Shown piece after piece: positions 57,765-64,000 of a stretch of DNA of 64,000 nt. Position numbers and translations under genes: made by a program. The stretch comes from Pseudomonas sp. Ant30-3 (GTDB lineage Bacteria > Pseudomonadota > Gammaproteobacteria > Pseudomonadales > Pseudomonadaceae). Within the stretch, counting starts at the first letter, position 1. Each line of letters opens with the position of its first letter. The stretch spans positions 1 to 64,000 of the forward strand of contig NZ_JMCL01000025.1 of assembly GCF_000690905.1 (NCBI RefSeq), read 5' to 3'. Under the pieces are notes generated by a model that was not told where the DNA came from, made no database searches, and saw only the letters and a program-made list of their open reading frames with translations.

Positions 57765-58193
57765 ACGTCTGCAGCCTGTGGATAACTCTGTTGATTAAAT
57801 TAAAGTGGATCCAATATTTACAGCTGTTTCAGGGTTGAAACGTTGCTGATCACTTTTCATACACTCGCATAAAAAACCGCTAAAACAGGGATTTGCGCAC
57901 TTAATGAGAACGGATCCACAAAATTGCTCGTCGTGGCGCGATACATATGCCGCGTTGTGCATAAGCGTTAAGCCGAAACAACATAAACAGCTTTCAAACC
58001 TTGAATATCGTTTCCTAGCGGCGGGATTTACCCACGTGAACAGCGAAATCCAAGGAACAGAATACGGGCGTTTTTTGCTGGATCTCATCAGCATTATCAG
58101 GGCTCGTGGACCTCACCTGACGCCTTCGTAAAAATAGTCTGAATTCAGGGGTTTACAGAACCATTCCAATCGCTATAATCGTCGCCCTAACAC
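57765..58193 (+). other. Intergenic region before tRNA-Thr
   Basis: This 429-base gap is more A/T-rich than its surroundings. It holds one DnaA-box-like TGTGGATAA (57777-57785). A 75-codon frame at 57904-58131 lacks a ribosome binding site. The tRNA promoter lies at its end. Confidence 0.55.
58152..58179 (+). promoter_or_regulatory. Sigma-70 promoter of tRNA-Thr
   Basis: TTTACA (58152-58157), a 16-base spacer and a perfect TATAAT (58174-58179), 15 bases before the tRNA. Confidence 0.85.
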
Positions 58194-58269
<76 letters not shown>

Positions 58270-58274
58270 TACAA

Positions 58275-58310
58275 AACAAGGGCTTGCAGCGATGCAGGCC
58301 CTTGTTGTTT
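58275..58310 (+). terminator. Terminator-like hairpin after tRNA-Thr
   Basis: AACAAGGGC and GCCCTTGTT flank ttgcagcgatgcag, itself a TGCA..TGCA hairpin; GTTT follows. It probably ends the tRNA transcript. Confidence 0.8.
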
Positions 58311-58387
58311 CTGCTCGGGTAACATCTGGGGTAACAAAACCCATCGTTTTGCTACCCTGAGCCAGCCTCTCAGCATTGCTTGGCAGT

Positions 58388-58477
58388 GGTGCACTGGGGT
58401 TATTTCAAACCCAATGAATCCAGACGAGCGGCAATCCTTGCCCCGTGCTCTCGTTGTTTCAGGCGGTGCACTGGGGT
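58388..58477. repeat. 13-base direct repeat pair
   Basis: GGTGCACTGGGGT occurs at 58388-58400 and again at 58465-58477, both on the + strand, in the noncoding stretch between tRNA-Thr and the recombinase gene. The second copy lies 18 bases from the end of the recombinase frame. Confidence 0.7.
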
Positions 58478-58494
58478 GCCTTGATCGGGCGCGC

Positions 58495-59079
58495 TCACTC
58501 CGGCACAGCATCGGCCTTGGATACTTCCGCCAGCTCCTTCTTGATCCTGAACACGGTGGCACGTCCACAGCCGCACAGCTTCGCTATCGCATCTGCGCTC
58601 AAGCCCTTGGCGAGCCAGCCTTGCACCTTATCCCGTAACTCAGCGTCTTTTGGTCGACCGTTGAACCGGCCCTCGTCCTTCGCGACAGCGATACCCTCGG
58701 ACTGACGTTGGCGAATGAATGAGCGTTCCAGCTCGCCCACTGCGCCAAGCATGGTCAGGATGAATCGGGAGGTCGGTGATTCGTCGAAGGTCAGTGATGG
58801 TTCAAGGAACTCCACCTTCACACCTTGCTTAAGCATCTGGTCCAGCAGGTCCAGCAAGTCTTTTGTGTTTCGCCCCAGCCGGTCCACGCTCTTGACCGTC
58901 ACGGTATCGCCCCGGCGTAGCTTCCCGATCATCCGTTGCAGCTCTGGCCGGTCGGTGTTCTTACCGCTGGCATGGTCTGTGAACACTTCGTCAAGGCCAA
59001 GCCCATCGAGCGCAACGGTTTGACGCGCGGTGTTCTGTTCTTTGGTCGAGACGCGGACGTATCCAAACTTCATGCTCAT
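58495..59079 (-). CDS. Small serine recombinase (resolvase/invertase family)
   Basis: The 194-residue protein has the N-terminal catalytic domain with nucleophile S11 (YVRVSTKEQ), the R-rich pocket SVDRLGRNTKDL near 64-75, and GELERSFIRQRQSEG near 114-128. A C-terminal helix-turn-helix (SADAIAKLCGCGRATVFRIKKEL, about 158-180) follows. It is the size of Tn3-type resolvases and DNA invertases, not of large phage integrases, so it may resolve or invert DNA rather than integrate the element. Two nested inverted repeats precede it. Confidence 0.93.
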   Translation of the reverse strand: MSMKFGYVRVSTKEQNTARQTVALDGLGLDEVFTDHASGKNTDRPELQRMIGKLRRGDTVTVKSVDRLGRNTKDLLDLLDQMLKQGVKVEFLEPSLTFDESPTSRFILTMLGAVGELERSFIRQRQSEGIAVAKDEGRFNGRPKDAELRDKVQGWLAKGLSADAIAKLCGCGRATVFRIKKELAEVSKADAVPE

Positions 59080-59088
59080 GCTGGCGCT

Positions 59089-59137
59089 ACCTCATTTGAA
59101 AGTATCAATTCGTGAGGTAAACGATACAGGATCGTTT
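59089..59137. promoter_or_regulatory. Nested inverted repeats before the recombinase gene
   Basis: ACCTCA (59089-59094) pairs with TGAGGT (59113-59118), followed at once by AAACGAT-acagg-ATCGTTT (59119-59137), a perfect 7-base dyad. They lie 10-58 bases upstream of the recombinase start. They could be an operator or part of a recombination site. Confidence 0.5.
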
Positions 59138-59234
59138 GAGTTATGCAATGAGACTTATGAGACTAGAATCAGGTACCCGACGAGAGGTATCGCAATGTGT
59201 ACCCTAATGAGACCTTCCGGCGACTCTTGCGCAG

Positions 59235-59273
59235 ATCCTCAAACTCAGGCGGTCATTGCCTCAGTTTGAGGAT
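59235..59273. other. Long stem-loop at the 3' end of the 71-codon gene
   Basis: ATCCTCAAACTcAGGC pairs with GCCTcAGTTTGAGGAT around the 7-base loop ggtcatt, a 16-base stem with one mismatch. It spans the stop codon of the gene ending at 59253. No T-tract follows, so a simple terminator is not obvious. Confidence 0.6.
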
Positions 59274-59468
59274 GCCAGCGGTGATAGCGGCTGCATTCTT
59301 GTCGAGCGTGCCGAGTGCTGTGATGGCGTTGTCGTGCGTATCGGGTGAACCGGTGGCCCTAGCCCACAGCGCCACTTCTTCAATGGCAGCAGCTAAGGCG
59401 TGCTGGTTGTGCAGCAGTAGAGTCAGCACATCCGCTGTAGCGATATTGGCTTCATTCAGGTCTGGCAT
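59253..59468 (-). CDS. Small helical protein, unknown
   Basis: This 71-residue protein begins MPDLNEANIATADVLTLLLH and is almost wholly helical and alanine-rich (HALAAAIEEVALWARATG, KNAAAITAGILKL). The ATG at 59468 is favoured; ATG at 59477 is possible. I believe similar small proteins occur near prophage-type genes in Pseudomonas but cannot name a family. It lies between the recombinase and the SPSGLR pair. Confidence 0.6.
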   Translation of the reverse strand: MPDLNEANIATADVLTLLLHNQHALAAAIEEVALWARATGSPDTHDNAITALGTLDKNAAAITAGILKLRQ

Positions 59469-59648
59469 AACGATCATCCGTGAAGTGGGGAACGACCATC
59501 CTAGCGCAGAGCTGGGCCTGTGCCGACGTTCAGGACCGACAGGCGCGAGGGCCACGGGGGCAATGGCGATGCTTTTAGTGGAGGGACCCACTCGGGTGAG
59601 TACAATATTTTTAGGTCGCAGCCCGGAGCCGAAAAAGGGAAGCAGCCG

Positions 59649-60035
59649 TTAGGCCACTTCCAGTTCTGCCAAATGCCGCTCCAGCAAATGAATCTGCTGC
59701 TCGCGCTCGGCGTGCTCCAACAGGATTTCACGGACAACCCAAGGAGATACAGTTTCAAGCTGCATATCCCACGCCATGAACCCGCCGAGGTCCGTGCCTT
59801 CGTACCCGACGACTACCGACAGACTGTAATGCCGAGGCCAGATGCAATGCTGGGCCATGCTTTCACTGTGCGGCCAAGTCGGCTCTTTCGGGCTACCAGC
59901 CACCACGCTGGGTGTACCGTTCACCAAGTACCGCAGGCCGCTAGGCGAGGAGTCCGATAACGTGTACTCCTCATGCCAAGGTTTGATCTCCGGCATCCTG
60001 TTCCGTGCCTCGATCCTTGTGCGGGCGCGACTCAT
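59649..60035 (-). CDS. Phage-type SPSGLR-motif protein, second copy
   Basis: The 128-residue protein has the motif YTLSDSSPSGLRYLVNG at about 24-40, like the N-terminal segment of phage HNH endonucleases, and a later strand pair YSLSVVVGYEGTDLGG. No HNH residues (H-N-H spaced around a metal) are visible. A C-terminal helix (EILLEHAEREQQIHLLERHLAELEVA) may be a coiled coil. It overlaps the related upstream gene by ATGA. Confidence 0.6.
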   Translation of the reverse strand: MSRARTRIEARNRMPEIKPWHEEYTLSDSSPSGLRYLVNGTPSVVAGSPKEPTWPHSESMAQHCIWPRHYSLSVVVGYEGTDLGGFMAWDMQLETVSPWVVREILLEHAEREQQIHLLERHLAELEVA

Positions 60036-60292
60036 GCCGACACCACAGCGGTGCGATGCTGGGCGCGGTGCAGGGCCAGCAGAACGTCCACAGCCAGGTA
60101 CTTCTCCCCGCTCAGGGTTACAACGTACGTGCCTGAGTTGGTGCAGCCACCGGCCACGTCTCCGGCTTCCCGGCTACGCGTGCCAGTGCAGCCGTTCCAG
60201 CGGTTCCAGCGCAGTCCGCTAGGGCTGGACAGGTCAGGGCTGAATGCTTCCTTGAACGCGGTCAGGACTTGTTTAGTGATGGGTGCTTTCAT
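60032..60292 (-). CDS. Phage-type SPSGLR-motif protein, first copy
   Basis: The 86-residue protein carries FSPDLSSPSGLRWNRWN near 20-36, REAGDVAGG and a strand TYVVTLSGEKYLAVDVLLALH. This is the start of phage HNH endonucleases (SPSGLRW ... AGDVAG ... Y.V...G..Y.AHRV.WALHHG) cut off before the HNH domain. The ATG at 60292 has TTGGAG six bases upstream; the longer frame to 60469 is not used. It may be a truncated remnant or a free-standing DNA-binding domain. Confidence 0.6.
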   Translation of the reverse strand: MKAPITKQVLTAFKEAFSPDLSSPSGLRWNRWNGCTGTRSREAGDVAGGCTNSGTYVVTLSGEKYLAVDVLLALHRAQHRTAVVSA

Positions 60293-60332
60293 TTGGTTCT
60301 CCAATAGGTGCAGCCCACCCATTGGGTAGGCA

Positions 60333-60950
60333 TCAAGTTTGATTTGGTTTAGGTGCCGCAAGGGCTTGGGCGATACTGCGGACGCATAACGCCAGTTCTC
60401 GGTCTTGCTGGATAAGCGGTTCGATTGCAGCGCGGGACTGTTCAGGGTCGCCAGATAGCAGCGCATCAACGGCGAGCATCAGCGGCTCAGTGTCGAGAGC
60501 CACGGACCCGGCACGCAGCACGCAGCCACCCGCTAGGAAGTACCGACCGACGGCCACGGGACCCAAGCGGTTCAAGATGACTTTCTGATCCAACAGGCGC
60601 TGGGTTCGCAGATGGCGCTGCTGCCAGTTCTCGGATGCAGCGTCATTCGTTGGTACGTACACGATCTGCCCACTTGGCAGTGTCTTGAACACGCTAGGAA
60701 CCCGTGCACCGTTGCAGGCCCGACACGTCAGGTTCCGAGTGTGCCGCTCGTTCCCACCGCAATCGGTGCAATTCCAACCGTCATCAAGGAAGGTCTTAGC
60801 GCCGGACATGACAGCGGCGTACCGGGCGGGCTTCATCGCACGCATGCTCTGTAGCCTTGCCTCATACCCGGGATACCCAAGTCGCATCTTGATGAGGTCG
60901 TCGGCAGATGGGTGCTGCCCGCGCCGGAGCGCAGGCTTATGAGTGCTCAC
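60333..60950 (-). CDS. Zinc-ribbon protein, unknown
   Basis: I recognise no family for this 205-residue protein. A four-cysteine zinc ribbon is clear: C61-T-D-C64 and C76-R-A-C79 (NCTDCGGNERHTRNLTCRACN). A helical C-terminus (about 135-200) follows. It starts with GTG inside the upstream stop (GTGA). Zinc ribbons of this kind suggest nucleic-acid binding; that is inference. Confidence 0.65.
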   Translation of the reverse strand: MSTHKPALRRGQHPSADDLIKMRLGYPGYEARLQSMRAMKPARYAAVMSGAKTFLDDGWNCTDCGGNERHTRNLTCRACNGARVPSVFKTLPSGQIVYVPTNDAASENWQQRHLRTQRLLDQKVILNRLGPVAVGRYFLAGGCVLRAGSVALDTEPLMLAVDALLSGDPEQSRAAIEPLIQQDRELALCVRSIAQALAAPKPNQT

Positions 60951-61900
60951 ACCAAGCCCCGGAGCTTGTCAGCGAACACCGTCCCCAAGTACGGGGCAGG
61001 CTTCGCAGATTGCGACCGAGCCAGCATCACTTGTCCCCGGTCATACAGTGCGCGGGCCTTGCCAGCAGCGGACGCCTCAAGCGGAATCCATGCCTGATCC
61101 ACGAACACACTCAGGACCCAACCGGCACCCGGTGCGACGGTGATGCTGTAGCTGCTCCATCCGGCAGCGTTCTTACCCGCCTCGAACGTCACAGAGCCAC
61201 GCGTACCGCAGGCATCGGCCCACTCGTCAGCGAGCGCACGCCAGTCCAGAGCACGGCCTTTCACAAGAGCGGGGACATCGACACTTGGACCCGCAAGGTT
61301 CTGCGCCATGCTTGCCCGATCAGTGTCTACCAGCTCCAGCAGGAACTTGAACTCAGCGGCGGATAGATGCTCAGCGGCGCGCACGGCAGCGACTTCACCT
61401 TGAACAGCGGTCAGAACCTTGTCGGTCCACTCGGAACCGGCACTCGCAGCGGCTGCACTCTCACGCCCCAGAAGGTCGCGGTAGCGGTTGCCACGCAAGC
61501 TGTTCACACCGTGCGCGGCGAACACCCGCAGGGCGTACCGGAGATCATCCGCGGTCTTGATGTGCTCGCCTACGACTTGCCGCAGGGCTTCGCTGAGCTT
61601 CCCGCCATTACCGCGCAGGCTGTTAGATACAGGTTCACCAGCAGGAACACCGGTAATGCGCACTGAACGCGGCAGGTCCGTGCTGGCATCGATCAGCGCG
61701 ATTGCATCGGCTTGCGCCAGCAGCGTATCCAAGGCCGGAACCTCAGGAACAGCGCATAGGCGCTCGGCAGGAACTGGTACAAGTACAGGTGCCGGAACGG
61801 GGGCTGCACCGTCGAAGGTCAGCGGCGCCATTAGATCGGCATCGGACAGGCTCGCCAGCGTAGCGAGCTGAGCGGCGGATGGGGTTTTGAATGCGGTCAT
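60947..61900 (-). CDS. Largest element protein, unknown
   Basis: The 317-residue protein has no motif I can assign. An alanine/proline-rich N-terminus (about 1-55, repeated PVPAP-type steps) precedes a mostly helical region (LRQVVGEHIKTADDLRYALRVFAAHGVNSLRGNRYRDLLGRES, about 105-150), then a mixed beta segment (SYSITVAPGAGWVLSVFVDQAWIPLEA). NSLRGN occurs twice, near 80 and 133. The ATG at 61900 is favoured because AAGGAG lies six bases before it. It is coupled to the zinc-ribbon gene. Confidence 0.65.
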   Translation of the reverse strand: MTAFKTPSAAQLATLASLSDADLMAPLTFDGAAPVPAPVLVPVPAERLCAVPEVPALDTLLAQADAIALIDASTDLPRSVRITGVPAGEPVSNSLRGNGGKLSEALRQVVGEHIKTADDLRYALRVFAAHGVNSLRGNRYRDLLGRESAAAASAGSEWTDKVLTAVQGEVAAVRAAEHLSAAEFKFLLELVDTDRASMAQNLAGPSVDVPALVKGRALDWRALADEWADACGTRGSVTFEAGKNAAGWSSYSITVAPGAGWVLSVFVDQAWIPLEASAAGKARALYDRGQVMLARSQSAKPAPYLGTVFADKLRGLV

Positions 61901-61922
61901 AGTCATCTCCTTAGGAATGGAA

Positions 61923-62183
61923 TTACGGAGTAGGGGTCTCGCGGTACGCCTGAGCGAATGCATCCGAAACCTCGACAGATTCAGCGTCGGTGCCGGAGTT
62001 CTTCAGGTAGTAAGCAGTCAGCGCCAGATCGCTTCGGGTCAGTTCCTTTCCATCAAGGATCTGCATTAGCTCATCCTCGTACTTCGCCTTCACGGCGGGG
62101 CGGGACGAGCTGCGCAGATGGCTGGTGAGGAACTCGATACGCCGGCGCTCGGTGTAGCTCAGGCTGGATTTTTTAGCGGCCAT
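61923..62183 (-). CDS. Small charged protein, unknown
   Basis: The 86-residue protein has a basic helical N-terminus (AAKKSSLSYTERRRIEFLTSHLRSSSR) and the acidic KYEDELMQILDGKELTRSDLALTAYYLKNSG. AAGGAG lies nine bases before the start. No family recognised; small size and charge suggest a DNA-related helper. Confidence 0.65.
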   Translation of the reverse strand: MAAKKSSLSYTERRRIEFLTSHLRSSSRPAVKAKYEDELMQILDGKELTRSDLALTAYYLKNSGTDAESVEVSDAFAQAYRETPTP

Positions 62184-62195
62184 GGGTGTTTCTCC

Positions 62196-62390
62196 TTATG
62201 CGGTGTGGATGATTCCGGCGGCTGCCAGTGCATCAACGAGTGCCTGAGCCGTTGCCGTGTGGGCTGTGAGTTCAGTCCCGGTCGGAGGGGTGGAGGTATC
62301 TGCGTACCGCTGGAATGAGCGGTCAAGTCGGTTAGCAAGGGAGCGCAGAGCAAGGCGCTGCGCGGGAGTGAGGGTGGCGAGAGTTGCCAT
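62196..62390 (-). CDS. Small helical protein, unknown
   Basis: The product has 64 residues, two helices rich in A, L, R and T (TLTPAQRLALRSLANRLDRSFQRY; ATAQALVDALAAAGI). AAAGGAGA lies ten bases upstream of the start and the next gene starts 12 bases on. It is a real gene by its ribosome binding site and spacing; function unknown. Confidence 0.6.
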   Translation of the reverse strand: MATLATLTPAQRLALRSLANRLDRSFQRYADTSTPPTGTELTAHTATAQALVDALAAAGIIHTA

Positions 62391-62467
62391 GGGTGATTCT
62401 CCTTTCAGGGATGGGGTTCAGGGATGGGTACAGCGGGTGGCCGGGGCCAGGGTGAATCGGTGACGGA

Positions 62468-62803
62468 TCAGTCTTGTGTATTCAGCTCAAGGGCAAGCTC
62501 AAGCAGCACGCCGACGTGTGCAAACAGGGGCCAAGTGGGGTTCATCTGAACGAACGCTCGGAACGAACGGCAGCCGGTTCCGGCGTACACGTCATGGATG
62601 GTCAGGCCGAGTCGCTCAGCGAATCGACCGAGGCGGCCACCGGTGGCTGTGACGTACCACGCAGGGAGATGAATGCCACGGGCACCCGCCAGCTCTCGCC
62701 AGTGCGTCTTGTCAGCGAAGTCGAGTTTCAGGTTCTTGCGTGCGAAGTCTTGGGCAGCTTGACGGGTGGCCGCTGCTTTAATCGGGTTCGGTTGTACGTG
62801 CAT
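62468..62803 (-). CDS. Small basic protein, unknown
   Basis: The 111-residue protein begins MHVQPNPIKAAATRQAAQDF. The ATG at 62803 has CGGAGG seven bases upstream; an in-frame start 42 bases earlier is not supported. Tryptophan- and histidine-containing core (FADKTHWRELAGARGIHLPAWYV) and a hydrophobic C-terminal helix (PLFAHVGVLLELALEL). No family recognised. The gap 62804-63096 upstream carries no gene that I can see. Confidence 0.6.
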   Translation of the reverse strand: MHVQPNPIKAAATRQAAQDFARKNLKLDFADKTHWRELAGARGIHLPAWYVTATGGRLGRFAERLGLTIHDVYAGTGCRSFRAFVQMNPTWPLFAHVGVLLELALELNTQD

Positions 62804-63096
62804 GGTGATACCTCCGTGCGTTGGGGACGGACACACGGCTTCCACGGATCTCAGGACGCCAAAAATCGCGCTAGGCTCGAACTGGCCCAGTAGGGTCGGT
62901 TCAGCACTAACGTTGATTCTCGGGTTCTGAGAGCCGTTAAAACGGGGTGTCGGGTTGGGATGTGGCGGTGTAGCGAGGGGAGCCGGGAGGCTCGGTCAGG
63001 AATAGGTGCCAGCGTCTACGAAGGAGAACGCATCGCTGGCGGCTGCTGGGGCGACCAAACCCCAACAGCAGAAAGGGTGCCGACTAATCGGCGGTG

Positions 63097-63339
63097 TTAC
63101 TCGTCTTCTTGATCATCGTCTAGGTTGCCTTCGTGGTAGCGGCGTAGCCAGTACGCCTCAGGCGTCTCGTACGGCGCCTCTTGAATCCACCGCTGTACAT
63201 CGGCAAGGGGCTCGCCCAGCTCGGAGGCGATAGCAGCAGGCTGCATACCTTCGTGTGCCATGAGGCGAGCTTGGTGCTGGGGCATCAGCTCGCTGTCGTC
63301 GATGATCAAAGAGCCATCCGGCAGAGTGATATGGGCCAT
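63097..63339 (-). CDS. Small helix-turn-helix-like protein
   Basis: The 80-residue protein has a segment that reads as a helix-turn-helix (HEGMQPAAIASELGEPLADVQRWI, about 29-52) after a short beta start (AHITLPDGSLIIDDSEL), with an acidic tail DDDQEDE. GGGAG lies nine bases before the start. It could be the regulator for the dyads just upstream at 63417-63467; that is a guess. Confidence 0.62.
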   Translation of the reverse strand: MAHITLPDGSLIIDDSELMPQHQARLMAHEGMQPAAIASELGEPLADVQRWIQEAPYETPEAYWLRRYHEGNLDDDQEDE

Positions 63340-63416
63340 TGTCTGTGCTCCCGGTCAGTGAGTGAGTTCTGCTCTCGTCTTTTACAATGAAACTCGACGG
63401 TTTTGGGGTGTGACAA

Positions 63417-63467
63417 GGGGTACATGTACCCCCTGTTTTTTGGATTTTGCTGTAGTACTTACAGTAC
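63417..63467. promoter_or_regulatory. Palindromic control region between two element genes
   Basis: GGGGTACATGTACCCC (63417-63432) is a perfect 16-base palindrome, and GTACT-tac-AGTAC (63455-63467) is a second dyad sharing the GTAC core. They lie in the 143-base gap before the gene at 63097-63339. This looks like a two-operator promoter. Confidence 0.6.
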
Positions 63468-63482
63468 ATACATCAACACCTG

Positions 63483-64000
63483 TCACCGGTTACGCTTCAG
63501 GAACTGCTTCACGGTGTTGACCTTCTGGCCGGTAGCTTTCGCGATAGCTGTAGGTCCATCGCCAGCAGTGAGCATACGTCGAGCGATGTCATGCCAGTGC
63601 TCTCCAGCCTCGATAATGCCAAACCGGATATCGTTCTGCTTCTGGACTTTAGCCACTTCGGCCTGTACCTGAGCTTTCACGAACTCCATCATCTGAGCAT
63701 TCATGAAGGACTTTTTAACCGCTTTCAATGAGTGAGCCATAGTGCCCTCATGCAGTGGACCGGGCTGTAATGCGGAGCCACTGATAGTCAGTAGTACCGG
63801 GTGTTCAGAATGGATCTGTAAGGCCGTGCGGTTCTGCTTCGGTGTCTTACGGCACCGGACGGAATTAACCCACGCAGCCTCCTTGCCCAAGGCTTCAAGT
63901 GCAGCTTTAGCACTCGGCCCCTTGCCCTCCCCGATCTGGCCTAAGCCGTACGAGAACACCGCGTTAACGTCTGCCTGTGTAAGCCGGTGAGGCTTCTTGC
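63483..64000 (-). CDS. Partial gene with C-terminal helix-turn-helix, off right edge
   Basis: The frame is open to the edge of the window, so the start is not visible. The 172 visible codons begin KKPHRLTQADVNAVFSYG and include HSEHPVLLTISGSALQPGPLHEG, a helical section (MNAQMMEFVKAQVQAEVAKVQKQND) and a last segment that reads as a helix-turn-helix (DGPTAIAKATGQKVNTVKQFLKR). A GTG near 63959 or ATG near 63738 could be an internal start. Likely a DNA-binding protein of the element. Confidence 0.6.
   Translation of the reverse strand, partial: KKPHRLTQADVNAVFSYGLGQIGEGKGPSAKAALEALGKEAAWVNSVRCRKTPKQNRTALQIHSEHPVLLTISGSALQPGPLHEGTMAHSLKAVKKSFMNAQMMEFVKAQVQAEVAKVQKQNDIRFGIIEAGEHWHDIARRMLTAGDGPTAIAKATGQKVNTVKQFLKRNR

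Larger units (their letters stand above)
58270..64000. mobile_element. Integrated element (partial), prophage-like
   Basis: From the end of tRNA-Thr to the window edge there is no housekeeping gene. A serine recombinase adjoins the tRNA, and all other genes run leftward, are mostly 60-130 codons, are tightly spaced with ATGA/GTGA overlaps, and have strong AAGGAG sites, a phage-like layout. The right end is beyond the window, and I found no second copy of the tRNA 3' end inside it. Whether it is a prophage, satellite or island cannot be decided here. Confidence 0.7.

Noticed and set aside
57528-57785. DnaA-box-like TTATCCACA (57528) and TGTGGATAA (57777), suggesting an origin
   Set aside because: Only two boxes, one inside a gene, with no dnaA, rpmH, gidA or AT-rich 13-mers near. 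Scattered boxes are expected by chance.
57904-58131. A 75-codon frame between the methyltransferase and tRNA-Thr
   Set aside because: No ribosome binding site, and composition does not resemble coding sequence of the neighbours. It could be a remnant, but nothing supports it.

Overview
The window is chromosome from a Pseudomonas of the fluorescens group. Gene content and order match the stretch that runs in Pseudomonas from the hut locus through fbp, typA, thiI, glnA, ntrBC, secB, gpmI and the his genes to mutY. The DNA is GC-rich, and at least twelve intergenic gaps hold REP-type inverted pairs built on the ends gtgggagcgagc or gtaggagccggc, which is typical of this group. These assignments rest on recognising proteins and motifs by eye; no database search was run.

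Layout. 0.1-9.6 kb: histidine utilisation. hutU, an NCS1 permease and the ABC importer hutXWV run leftward, hutC and hutD run leftward, and hutF is divergent from hutC. TGTA-N2-TACA operators for HutC lie before hutU and between hutC and hutF. hutH, hutI and hutG are not in the window. 9.6-18.2 kb: a lipocalin, a small lipoprotein, a PctA-like amino-acid chemoreceptor, a DUF924 protein, fbp, glgP and a cysteine-cluster protein. 18.4-28.4 kb: typA, thiI and a nitrogen-control block of glnA, two DUF4124 proteins and ntrBC. This block carries three sigma-54 promoters. The third drives a triplicated small RNA that I identify as NrsZ. 28.4-36.9 kb: trmL, the secB-grxC-yibN cluster facing gpmI-envC-ctpA-yibQ, and an orphan solute-binding protein. 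37.0-40.0 kb: hisB, hisH, DUF2164, hisA and hisF. 40.3-45.8 kb: an OFA-family transporter, then asmA-mutY-yggX as overlapping genes.

46-51.5 kb, just after tRNA-Phe, is accessory. It holds an Fe(II)/2-oxoglutarate oxygenase of the clavaminate synthase/AsnO type next to a TauE-family transporter, a DUF1016 nuclease, an alpha/beta hydrolase and two tandem paralogous small proteins with basic N-termini. 51.6-57.8 kb returns to ordinary chromosome: a GabP-like permease, a four-gene basic amino-acid ABC importer and a methyltransferase.

58.3-64.0 kb, abutting the 3' end of tRNA-Thr(TGT), looks like the left part of an integrated element that continues past the right edge. A small serine recombinase lies next to the tRNA. 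Behind it is a leftward, phage-like string of small tightly spaced genes with strong ribosome binding sites, almost none of them recognisable. This element and the oxygenase/transporter pair are the least explained parts of the window.

The best-resolved circuit is nitrogen control. NtrC sites and GG-N10-GC promoters serve glnA and ntrBC, and NrsZ lies directly after ntrC, so the two-component genes, their main target and their small-RNA output are physically stacked. The hut genes next door feed nitrogen into the same network.
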